From NCBI GenBank assembly GCA_002401055.1, contig NVRZ01000191.1:1-6441 (forward strand): a DNA stretch of 6,441 nt. Direction: 5' to 3'. The notes under the pieces were generated by a model. That model had not been told where the DNA came from. It did no database searches and was given only the letters and a program-made list of their open reading frames with translations. Origin of the DNA: Bacteroidota bacterium (lineage in GTDB: Bacteria; Bacteroidota; Bacteroidia; NORP154). Shown here piece after piece: positions 1 to 5,843 of the stretch. Within the stretch, counting starts at the first letter, position 1. Every line of letters begins with the position of its first letter. The translations under genes were made by a program, and so were the position numbers.

Positions 1-100
1 TATAAATATCTCACCGCTAAGCTCAAGGCTTATTGGTACACCTTTCTTTCAAGAAATAATTTATGATCTAAAGATCGAATTAACGATTTGGAGAACAAAG

Positions 101-120
101 AGGTAGTAAAAAATCTACCT
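101..120 (-). repeat. short inverted repeat at the end of the PKD gene
   Basis: AGGTAG (101-106) and CTACCT (115-120) are perfect complements separated by an 8-base A-rich loop, and the stop codon of the minus-strand PKD gene (115-117) lies inside the right arm. On the transcript the run of U falls in the loop and not after the stem, so this is not a classical intrinsic terminator. The rest of 1-114 holds nothing I can identify beyond small AT-rich palindromes such as GATC-TAAA-GATC. Confidence 0.25.
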
Positions 121-1455
121 TCTCAGCGTTACGTTACCAGGTCTTCTTTGTTTGTTCCCGTACTCATCCTCTATTGTGATTACCCAAATGAATACTTTTG
201 TAGTGGCAATAGCTTTGCCATCCTTTAAAGTTCCATCCCAGCCTTGATTAATATCATCCGTTTCAAAGACCAAGTTTCCGAGTCTGTCGTAAATGGTTAA
301 TTCATATTTAAATACTTCGGAACCACTTATTACTGGTAGAAATACATCATTCAATCCGTCACCATCAGGTGAAAAAGCATTTGGGGGAAATATTCTGATG
401 CTTAAATCTTTTCCCATAATAAAGATGGTTGAAACTGCAGTATCCAAACATCCATAGCTGTTTTTCCCTACCAAGACTACACTATATTGACCAGGTTGTG
501 AATAGGAATGAAACGGATTTTGCATATCCGAGGATTCTTCATCTCCAAAAAACCATTGCCATTCTACTACATCCTTCGAGGATTCAATGAAGCCAACTTC
601 ATTACCTACTACAGCTTCATCTTTTTCTGTATCGATACCGTTTATGCTAACCTCTGGCGAACTATGAACAGAAACAAGTCCTTTTTTTAGAATGGTTTCC
701 GATTGCTCATCAATGGAAGAAGTTACTGTTAATTGTACGTCAAAATTACCGTCTGCAGGATAAGTGTAGACTGGATTATCTTCATGCGATATAGCGCCAT
801 CTCCAAATGTCCATAAATAGGTAAGTGCTACATCTTTGTTGTCCGCCATAAAGCGAACAGTTAAAGGTGAGCATCCTTCAACTACGTCAGTTGTAAAATC
901 AGCGTCAGGAGGAGGCATTAGCTTCTCATCATTATTGTATGAATTTCGAAGCATTTCTAAATAAGGGCCATCGTATTTTTTCGCTATATAATTCTGCGAA
1001 TCGTTTAAATCATTTTTACTGCCCGTTTTGATTCTCTCGCCATTGTAATAACTTTTATCAGTTACTTCCTCTTTCGGAGTATCCTTTGAATTAGATTTCG
1101 GAATATCAACTTGCTTTTCGATAGGATACTTTAAATCAAAGTCAATATTTTGGGAAGATGTTATTCTCTCAAAAATTGATTCCTTTTCAGATGTAGAATC
1201 CTCCCCTACAGAAATGGATTCATTTTGATCCGCGATCATAAAGTAAGCACCTGTTGCAACAACCAAGGCACCCAATGCCAATCTAGCTACAGGATTCTTC
1301 AACAAACCAGCATCAGTACTGGCAGAGTTTGTTGCCTGTGCCACCTGATCAAGTTTTTCATTCATCTCCTTCCAATCCCCCGGATTGTAAGAAACTTCAT
1401 AGTCGCTCAGCGCTTCTTTGGAAAACTCTTCTATATTTTCACTCATGTTTTTCAT
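115..1455 (-). CDS. single-pass membrane protein with two PKD domains and a CHU_C (T9SS type B) C-terminal domain; candidate anti-sigma factor
   Basis: The 446-residue protein has a cytoplasmic-looking N-terminus (1-56) containing YNPGDWKEMNEKLD (23-36), a tryptophan-centred segment resembling those I recall before the membrane helix in Bacteroidota anti-sigma-like proteins. One hydrophobic helix follows (about 57-75, preceded by K and R, so N-in), then a polar linker rich in S, K, D and E (76-183). Two PKD domains come next (about 184-263 with LWTFGDG at 214-220; about 268-345 with WQWFFGDE at 299-306). Residues 356-446 form a gliding-motility/CHU_C domain with NAFSPDGDGLND, YDRLGNLVFET and GWDGT. 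There is no cleavable signal peptide, which is odd for a T9SS substrate. It starts 30 bp after an ECF sigma gene, which suggests co-transcription and a regulatory partnership (inference). Met1 is preferred over Met4 because a purine-rich GAGAGGAAGAG lies 11 bases upstream. Domain calls are firm; the anti-sigma role is not proven. Confidence 0.85.
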   Translation of the reverse strand: MKNMSENIEEFSKEALSDYEVSYNPGDWKEMNEKLDQVAQATNSASTDAGLLKNPVARLALGALVVATGAYFMIADQNESISVGEDSTSEKESIFERITSSQNIDFDLKYPIEKQVDIPKSNSKDTPKEEVTDKSYYNGERIKTGSKNDLNDSQNYIAKKYDGPYLEMLRNSYNNDEKLMPPPDADFTTDVVEGCSPLTVRFMADNKDVALTYLWTFGDGAISHEDNPVYTYPADGNFDVQLTVTSSIDEQSETILKKGLVSVHSSPEVSINGIDTEKDEAVVGNEVGFIESSKDVVEWQWFFGDEESSDMQNPFHSYSQPGQYSVVLVGKNSYGCLDTAVSTIFIMGKDLSIRIFPPNAFSPDGDGLNDVFLPVISGSEVFKYELTIYDRLGNLVFETDDINQGWDGTLKDGKAIATTKVFIWVITIEDEYGNKQRRPGNVTLRR

Positions 1456-1466
1456 GCAATCTTATG

Positions 1467-1477
1467 CTCTTCCTCTC
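1467..1477 (-). promoter_or_regulatory. possible ribosome binding site of the PKD gene
   Basis: The minus strand reads GAGAGGAAGAG, 11 bases before the ATG at 1455-1453. It lies in the 30-bp gap after the sigma-factor stop codon. Most other starts in this window lack such a purine block. It favours the first of two close in-frame ATGs. Confidence 0.35.
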
Positions 1478-1485
1478 AAATTAAT

Positions 1486-2049
1486 TTAGTGATCATTGTA
1501 TTCTCTCTCACCAACATTTTTAAATTTCTTTTTCAAATTGTTTTTGGCCTTAGCCAAGTTTGATTTCGATGTTCCCACGCTTATTCCTAATTCATCAGCT
1601 ACTTCTTTATGGGAATAACCCTCAATCACATACAAATTAAATACTGCTCTATAAGCCGGTGATAATGTTTGAACTGCTTTCAATATATCTTCAGTTCTTA
1701 GATGACTTAAAACATCATAAACCGGTTCTTCATTTTCTAAATTCTTAAATTCTTCAATGTCCTTTACGTATGTATTTTTATTCTTCCTAAAATAATCAAT
1801 CGTTGTATTGATCATTATTCTTCTTACCCATCCTTCAAACGATCCTGAAAAGTTAAATTTTCCAATATTTTCAAAGACCTTTAAAAATCCATCATGCAAC
1901 AAATCCTTAGCCTCTTCTCTGTTGTTTGAGTATCGCAAACAAACTCCCATCATCTTACCATACAATAGCTCGTATATCTTCTGCTGACACTCCCGGTCAC
2001 CCTTGGCGCACCCAGCTATTAATTTATCCATTGCAGTACTTCCGATCAT
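1486..2049 (-). CDS. RNA polymerase sigma factor, ECF subfamily
   Basis: A sigma-70-like initiation factor of about 187 residues, the usual ECF size, with only regions 2 and 4. Region 2 covers about 25-90: YGKMMGVCLRYSNNREEAKD, then DGFLKVFENIGKF and FEGWVRRIMINTTIDYFRK (core binding and -10 recognition). Region 4 covers about 122-174: LSPAYRAVFNLYVIEGYSHK leading into the helix-turn-helix VADELGISVGTSKSNLAKAK (-35 recognition). The LYVIEGYSHKE wording is typical of Bacteroidota ECF factors as I recall them. It precedes the PKD/CHU_C membrane protein by 30 bp on the same strand, the usual order for sigma then anti-sigma. Start choice is open: Met1 at 2049 has no Shine-Dalgarno, whereas Met7 at 2031 has GGAAG seven bases before it and gives an N-terminus (MDKLIAGCAKGD) typical of the family, so Met7 may be the true start. 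The regulon cannot be read from this window. Confidence 0.93.
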   Translation of the reverse strand: MIGSTAMDKLIAGCAKGDRECQQKIYELLYGKMMGVCLRYSNNREEAKDLLHDGFLKVFENIGKFNFSGSFEGWVRRIMINTTIDYFRKNKNTYVKDIEEFKNLENEEPVYDVLSHLRTEDILKAVQTLSPAYRAVFNLYVIEGYSHKEVADELGISVGTSKSNLAKAKNNLKKKFKNVGEREYNDH

Positions 2050-2308
2050 AGATTAAAAGGAAATTGTTACCTACAATATTAACGAATTAATAGCTTTCTT
2101 AATATGCTACCAGATACAATCGAGTATTTAATACGTTTATTCTACAGCAAAGACGCCAAAGTATACAAGAGGTTGCCTCATGCTTGTTTTTTATTTGCAG
2201 CGTTGTAAGGAACACCTGACCAAAACATTTGGTATTTCTTACCTTTACATCCATACAAGCTCGATCAGCCATATGGTGGATTGGGCTTTTATTCATTAGT
2301 TGGGAAGC
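2050..2308. other. divergent intergenic region, no gene recognised
   Basis: These 259 bases separate the leftward sigma gene from the rightward amidotransferase gene and should hold both promoters. I looked for the Bacteroidota promoter pattern (TAnnTTTG near -7 with TTTG or TTG about 20 bases upstream). I found only partial matches, such as TACCTTTA at 2240-2247, without a correctly spaced upstream box. A minus-strand open frame at 2099-2296 has no recognisable protein features and I do not regard it as a gene. No tRNA fold or riboswitch was evident. Confidence 0.6.
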
Positions 2309-2878
2309 ATGAATATTCTCTTAATCGACAATTACGATTCTTTTACGTACAATTTGGTGCACCTGCTTGAGGCTAATGTCAATGTTAATGTTAACGTTGT
2401 GAGAAATGATAGAATAGAGCTTGAAGAAGTTGAATCTTATGATAAAATAATTATCTCGCCAGGTCCAGGTTTACCTGAGGATGCTGGGGTAATACTCGAA
2501 GTTATTTGCGAGTACGCAGGGAGTAAACCTATTCTAGGAGTTTGTTTAGGACATCAGGCGATTATAGAAGCATTCGGTGGGAAGCTTAGAAGTTTAAATC
2601 AGGTGTTTCATGGCGTTGGCACGGACCTAATTATTAAGAAGCCAGTCGATCCCATTTTTGAAGGAATGCCAGAAATATTCCAAGTAGGTAGATACCATTC
2701 ATGGATAGCAGACTTGGATAGTTTACCAGAAGATATTGAAGTAATTGCTTCAGATAAGGAAGCCATGGTTATGGGAGTAAAGCACAAAAGTTATGATTTG
2801 AGGGGTATACAATTTCACCCAGAATCAATATTGACAGAAAATGGGAAACAAATAATTGACAATTGGATTCAAATTTGA
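2309..2878 (+). CDS. trpG: class I glutamine amidotransferase: anthranilate / aminodeoxychorismate synthase component II
   Basis: The 189-residue cytoplasmic glutaminase subunit hydrolyses glutamine and passes ammonia to a chorismate-using partner (TrpE for anthranilate and tryptophan, or PabB for aminodeoxychorismate and folate). Visible motifs are NYDSFTYNLVHLL near the N-terminus, SPGPGLP (50-56, oxyanion strand), GVCLGHQ with nucleophile Cys79, GRYHSW (127-132) and FHPES with His170 and Glu172, completing the triad. Length is normal for a free-standing TrpG/PabA. The frame can be extended to a TTG at 2300 directly after a stop codon, but the ATG at 2309 begins exactly where the family does (MNILLIDNYDSF). 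The partner subunit and other trp genes are absent; proC follows after 9 bp, so the two are probably co-transcribed. TrpG versus PabA cannot be decided from sequence alone, and one protein may serve both enzymes. Confidence 0.93.
   Translation: MNILLIDNYDSFTYNLVHLLEANVNVNVNVVRNDRIELEEVESYDKIIISPGPGLPEDAGVILEVICEYAGSKPILGVCLGHQAIIEAFGGKLRSLNQVFHGVGTDLIIKKPVDPIFEGMPEIFQVGRYHSWIADLDSLPEDIEVIASDKEAMVMGVKHKSYDLRGIQFHPESILTENGKQIIDNWIQI
2375..2398 (+). repeat. hexanucleotide tandem repeat, four imperfect copies, inside trpG/pabA
   Basis: Four adjacent 6-bp units read AATGTC, AATGTT, AATGTT and AACGTT and encode Asn-Val four times (residues 23-30), just before the conserved VRND segment. Because the unit is a multiple of three, copy-number change would stay in frame. 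Confidence 0.7.
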
Positions 2879-2887
2879 AAAGACAAG

Positions 2888-3688
2888 ATGAAAAAAGAAA
2901 AGATTGCCATAATAGGGGCTGGAAATATCGGAATAGCAATAGCCGAAGGGCTGCATGCATCAGGTGAGTTCAAGGCTTCTAATATAATTTTGTGCAGAAG
3001 AAATCTCAGCAAGTTAGAGCTGCTTAAAAAGCGTGGTTTCAAGGTATCTTCCAATATTTTGCAGGCTTCGGTTCACGCAAATTATGTTGTTTTGGCGGTT
3101 CAACCAAAGCAACTAAAGAAGGTGCTAAAGGAGATATCTTCAGGATTGAATAAGAAAAAAGTATTAATCTCGGTGGTGACAGGGGTCAGTATATCTGAGA
3201 TTCAAGCTGAAGTTGGAAGTACTTGTCCTCTTTTTGTGGCAATGCCAAACACCGCTATTTCAGTTCAGGAGTCAATGACTTGTATAGCAACGAGCAATTC
3301 GTCAAAAGCTATACAGTCAAAAGTGTTGAGCATGTTTAAATCAATGGGTGAAGCAATCATTATTGAAGAGAGATTAATGGCGGCAGCAACTGTCTTGGGG
3401 GCATGTGGCATTGCCTTTGCCTTGAGATTTATCAGAGCCACTTCCCAGGGAGGAGTTCAGATCGGTTTTGACGCTGATGTAGCGCAGCTCATTACTTCCC
3501 AAACGGTTAATGGAGCAGCTTCGCTTCTGTTGAAGTCAGGCAAGCACCCGGAACGAGAAATTGACCGAGTTACCACTCCTCGTGGTTGCACAATAGAGGG
3601 CTTAAACGAAATGGAGCATGCGGGATTTAGCTCTGCAGTTATTAAAGGATTGACGAGTTCTCACCGGAAGATCAACACAATAGCGTAA
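2888..3688 (+). CDS. proC: pyrroline-5-carboxylate reductase
   Basis: Catalyses the last step of proline synthesis, NAD(P)H-dependent reduction of 1-pyrroline-5-carboxylate to L-proline, in the cytoplasm. The 266-residue length matches the family. The N-terminal Rossmann fold shows KIAIIGAGNIGIAIAEGL (5-22, GxGxxG dinucleotide loop) and VVLAVQPKQ (67-75). A VAMPNTAISVQESMT segment (117-131) corresponds to the family's conserved MPNT loop. The C-terminal dimerisation and substrate domain shows LGACGIAFALRFIRA (170-184), QGGVQIGFDAD and VTTPRGCTIEGLNEMEHAGF (228-247). The PxGCT form in place of the commoner PGGTT agrees with Bacteroidota homologues as I remember them. The gene starts 9 bp after the amidotransferase stop, indicating one transcript. 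There is no proA or proB here, so the pathway is scattered in this genome. Confidence 0.96.
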   Translation: MKKEKIAIIGAGNIGIAIAEGLHASGEFKASNIILCRRNLSKLELLKKRGFKVSSNILQASVHANYVVLAVQPKQLKKVLKEISSGLNKKKVLISVVTGVSISEIQAEVGSTCPLFVAMPNTAISVQESMTCIATSNSSKAIQSKVLSMFKSMGEAIIIEERLMAAATVLGACGIAFALRFIRATSQGGVQIGFDADVAQLITSQTVNGAASLLLKSGKHPEREIDRVTTPRGCTIEGLNEMEHAGFSSAVIKGLTSSHRKINTIA

Positions 3689-3696
3689 TCTTGGAT

Positions 3697-3719
3697 CAAC
3701 TGACTTAGCGAGCCAGTTG
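3697..3719 (+). terminator. hairpin after proC, possible transcript end
   Basis: CAACTG (3697-3702) pairs with CAGTTG (3714-3719). After one A-C mismatch the stem continues for two more pairs around a 5-base loop, nine positions in all. It starts 8 bases after the proC stop codon, within the 109-bp gap before phhA. No U-tract follows (the next bases are CCCCGG), so termination here is a guess; it could equally be an mRNA-stabilising 3' structure. Confidence 0.3.
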
Positions 3720-3797
3720 CCCCGGTATGAATAGCCGATGTGTAAAGAGAATATAAAATAAATAGGCTTCCTGATATCAAACAGGATGTAGTTTGTT

Positions 3798-4526
3798 ATG
3801 GAACAGCTTTATCAGAATTATACGGAAGAGGATAGAACTGTTTGGCGAACACTTTTTGATCGTCAAATGAAGAATCTTGAAAAAGTCGTTTCGCAAACTT
3901 ATCTGGATGCGATAGAAGTGGTTAATTTCAGGAATGACAAGATTCCCGATTTTAAGGAGGTAGACGAGATTCTTGGCAAGACAACAGGGTGGGGGATGCA
4001 TGCTGTTCCATGTATTTCTGAGCAGAGGGAGTTCTTTGAATTGCTTTCAAAAAAGAGGTTCACTGCGACAACATGGCTGAGAAAAATGAGTCAGTTAGAT
4101 TATCTGGAGGAACCGGACATGTTTCACGATGTATTCGGACATGTGCCCCTGCTTAGCAATGCCGCATATACAGGCTTTTTTCAAGGAATCAGTGAAATTG
4201 CGATGAAGCACTTAAACGACCCGAAGGCCATTGAACTGTTGGGAAGAATCTATTGGTTTACCATCGAATTCGGATTAATTAGAGAAAATGACAAGTTAAA
4301 GATTTACGGTGCCGGCGTAATATCGTCGTCGGGCGAGACAGAATACTGCCAAAAATCGGAAACCAAATGGATAGATTTTGATGTGAAACAAATACTTGCC
4401 TCTCCTTTTTCTACCGATAAAATACAAGACAAGTATTTTGTAATTGAATCATTTGATCAATTGTTTAATTCTCTCCCTCTGATAGAAACGGAGCTAAATA
4501 CGCTATTAATTGGTATGCGTGCATAA
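3798..4526 (+). CDS. phhA: phenylalanine 4-hydroxylase (pterin- and iron-dependent)
   Basis: Converts L-phenylalanine to L-tyrosine with O2 and a tetrahydropterin at a mononuclear non-heme iron. The 242-residue protein is the bacterial catalytic-core form without the N-terminal regulatory ACT domain of animal enzymes. The 2-His-1-Glu facial triad is visible: His110 and His115 in EPDMFHDVFGHVPLL and Glu157 in YWFTIEFGLI. The upstream TGWGMHAVPC (63-72) matches the pterin/substrate-side segment, and IYGAGVISSSGE (169-180) matches the conserved YGAGxxSS loop. The ATG at 3798 gives a complete enzyme; no strong Shine-Dalgarno precedes it. It follows proC by 109 bp with a hairpin between, so it may have its own promoter, and it precedes an AGMO-like hydroxylase by 69 bp. 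No carbinolamine dehydratase (phhB) gene, needed for pterin recycling, is in this window. Confidence 0.96.
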   Translation: MEQLYQNYTEEDRTVWRTLFDRQMKNLEKVVSQTYLDAIEVVNFRNDKIPDFKEVDEILGKTTGWGMHAVPCISEQREFFELLSKKRFTATTWLRKMSQLDYLEEPDMFHDVFGHVPLLSNAAYTGFFQGISEIAMKHLNDPKAIELLGRIYWFTIEFGLIRENDKLKIYGAGVISSSGETEYCQKSETKWIDFDVKQILASPFSTDKIQDKYFVIESFDQLFNSLPLIETELNTLLIGMRA

Positions 4527-4527
4527 A

Positions 4528-4550
4528 AAATTTAATTTGAAATTTAATTT
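4528..4550 (+). repeat. 11-bp direct repeat downstream of phhA
   Basis: AAATTTAATTT occurs at 4528-4538 and again at 4540-4550, separated by one G. It begins just after the phhA stop in an extremely AT-rich 69-bp gap (4527-4595) before the membrane hydroxylase. It could be UP-like promoter DNA or chance in AT-rich sequence. I see no properly spaced Bacteroidota promoter boxes. Confidence 0.4.
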
Positions 4551-4595
4551 TATCAAAATTGTTTCGTTAATTTTATAGCTCTTTAAAAAGCAATC

Positions 4596-5837
4596 ATGGA
4601 GGCCATTTATATATTATTCGCAATACCGGTTTTTCTTGTGCTAATAGCTCTCGAATTATTGGTTGGCCTGTGGTTGAAAAAAACTAATTACCGTTTCAAC
4701 GACACCATCACTAACCTAAATGTTGGGATTGGAAGTCAGGCTTTCGGACTCTTGTTCAAGGTTCTCTTGCTTGGGTTTTATATGGTGGTTTATGAGAATT
4801 TTGCCATCTGGCATCAGCCCATAACCCTTTGGTCCTTTTTACTTGCAATTGTGGGAAAGGATTTTTTCTTCTACTGGGCGCACCGCTGGGGACATACAGT
4901 TAATATTTTTTGGGGCGCCCATATTGTTCATCACCAGAGTGAGGAGTACAATTTGTCCGTTGCGCTGAGGCAATCCTGGTTTCATGGGCTCTTGGCCTTT
5001 CCAATTTTTATTCCATTACCATTGATGGGTTTTGACCCAATGATTTTCTTTGCTGCATTGGCAGCGCATACGCTCTATCAATTCTGGATTCACACAAGAT
5101 TTATTGGCAAACTCCCTGATTGGATTGAGTATATCTTCAACACGCCTTCGCATCACAGAGTGCACCATGCGATAGACCCTAAGTATGTCGACAAGAACTA
5201 CGCTGGTATATTCATAATATTTGACCGCATGTTCGGTACGTTCAGGTCCGAGGAGGATGAGCCCACCTACGGCATTACCAAACCACTAAACAGTTGGAAT
5301 CCAACCTGGGCGAATGTTCATTATTACGCAGATATGATTGCTGCAATGAAACAAATGAAGTGGGCGGATAAGTTGCGTATGATTGTAGCAAAGCCGGGCT
5401 GGTTACCAAGTTATATGGGTGGATTTACTGGAGCTCCTGAAGTGGACAAAAAGAATTATGTGAAGTATGACCGAGTCACAAAAAACAAGAGCTTGTTAGG
5501 CTACATCCTTGTTCAGTTTGTGCTAATTTTAATTGGTATCTCAGCATTTATGTATCGCTTTGATGAGATCTCCACTTTCTACACATTTGTATTTGTGGGT
5601 GCTATTGTATTGTCAATGATGATATGTGGGGCAATTTTGGAGAATAAGAAATGGGTATTTGTGGCAGAATATGCTCGGCTGCTATTACTACTGGTAATGT
5701 TCAATACCTTCTATTACTTCTGGTACCAGGATTGGTTTATAGTGATGCTGGTTTCATCTACCCTGGCATTTGTACTTTTCAATGCTTGGTTTACTTTTTC
5801 AGGCTTACTGCAAAGACGCACTGAAATAAAGGTGTAG
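4596..5837 (+). CDS. membrane-bound di-iron hydroxylase of the sterol desaturase/fatty acid hydroxylase superfamily, alkylglycerol monooxygenase-like
   Basis: A 413-residue polytopic membrane protein. Hydrophobic segments lie at about 3-25, 45-66, 76-95, 130-155, 300-320, 326-346, 352-372 and 379-398. The metal-binding histidine clusters are in order: HRWGH (96-100), HIVHH (109-113), HTLYQFWIHT (158-167) and HHRVHH (186-191), fitting the superfamily's eight-histidine di-iron site. Several stretches match what I recall of animal AGMO (TMEM195) more closely than sterol desaturases: NLSVALRQS, LYQFWIHT, NTPSHHRVHH and DKNYAGIFIIFDRMFGTF. A C-terminal four-helix region with E358 and R361 also fits, and length is close to AGMO's roughly 445 residues. 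AGMO cleaves the ether bond of alkylglycerols using O2 and tetrahydrobiopterin; whether this protein uses ether lipids or a pterin is inferred. It follows phhA by 69 bp on the same strand and converges on the next gene. The superfamily call is firm, the AGMO subfamily likely, the substrate unknown. Confidence 0.9.
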   Translation: MEAIYILFAIPVFLVLIALELLVGLWLKKTNYRFNDTITNLNVGIGSQAFGLLFKVLLLGFYMVVYENFAIWHQPITLWSFLLAIVGKDFFFYWAHRWGHTVNIFWGAHIVHHQSEEYNLSVALRQSWFHGLLAFPIFIPLPLMGFDPMIFFAALAAHTLYQFWIHTRFIGKLPDWIEYIFNTPSHHRVHHAIDPKYVDKNYAGIFIIFDRMFGTFRSEEDEPTYGITKPLNSWNPTWANVHYYADMIAAMKQMKWADKLRMIVAKPGWLPSYMGGFTGAPEVDKKNYVKYDRVTKNKSLLGYILVQFVLILIGISAFMYRFDEISTFYTFVFVGAIVLSMMICGAILENKKWVFVAEYARLLLLLVMFNTFYYFWYQDWFIVMLVSSTLAFVLFNAWFTFSGLLQRRTEIKV

Positions 5838-5843
5838 AGTTAG

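Noticed and set aside
508..690. Open frame of 60 codons on the plus strand
   Set aside because: Lies wholly antisense to the PKD domains, has no recognisable features and no plausible start context.
1225..1563. Open frame of 112 codons on the plus strand, opposite the PKD and sigma genes
   Set aside because: It is antisense to two well-supported genes across their junction, and its translation is a cysteine- and phenylalanine-rich string with no domain; a shadow frame.
2171..2247. Bacteroidota-type promoter for trpG (TTTATTTG at 2190-2197 or TACCTTTA at 2240-2247)
   Set aside because: Each has a mismatch in the -7 box and no TTTG or TTG box about 20 bases upstream, so I could not support a promoter call.
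2099..2296. Open frame of 65 codons on the minus strand in the divergent intergenic region
   Set aside because: Not overlapped by a known gene, but its residues look random (mixed Cys, His, Arg) and no ribosome binding site or family signature is present. It fills the space where both promoters should be.
2300..2308. TTG at 2300 as the start of the amidotransferase
   Set aside because: It would add Met-Gly-Ser before MNILLIDNYDSF, whereas the family begins at that Met; the ATG at 2309 is the better start.
2769..3054. Two overlapping minus-strand frames across the trpG-proC junction
   Set aside because: Both are antisense to strongly conserved coding sequence and contain no domain motif.
3777..4001. 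Minus-strand frame opposite the start of phhA
   Set aside because: Antisense to a clear enzyme gene; no domain and no supporting context.
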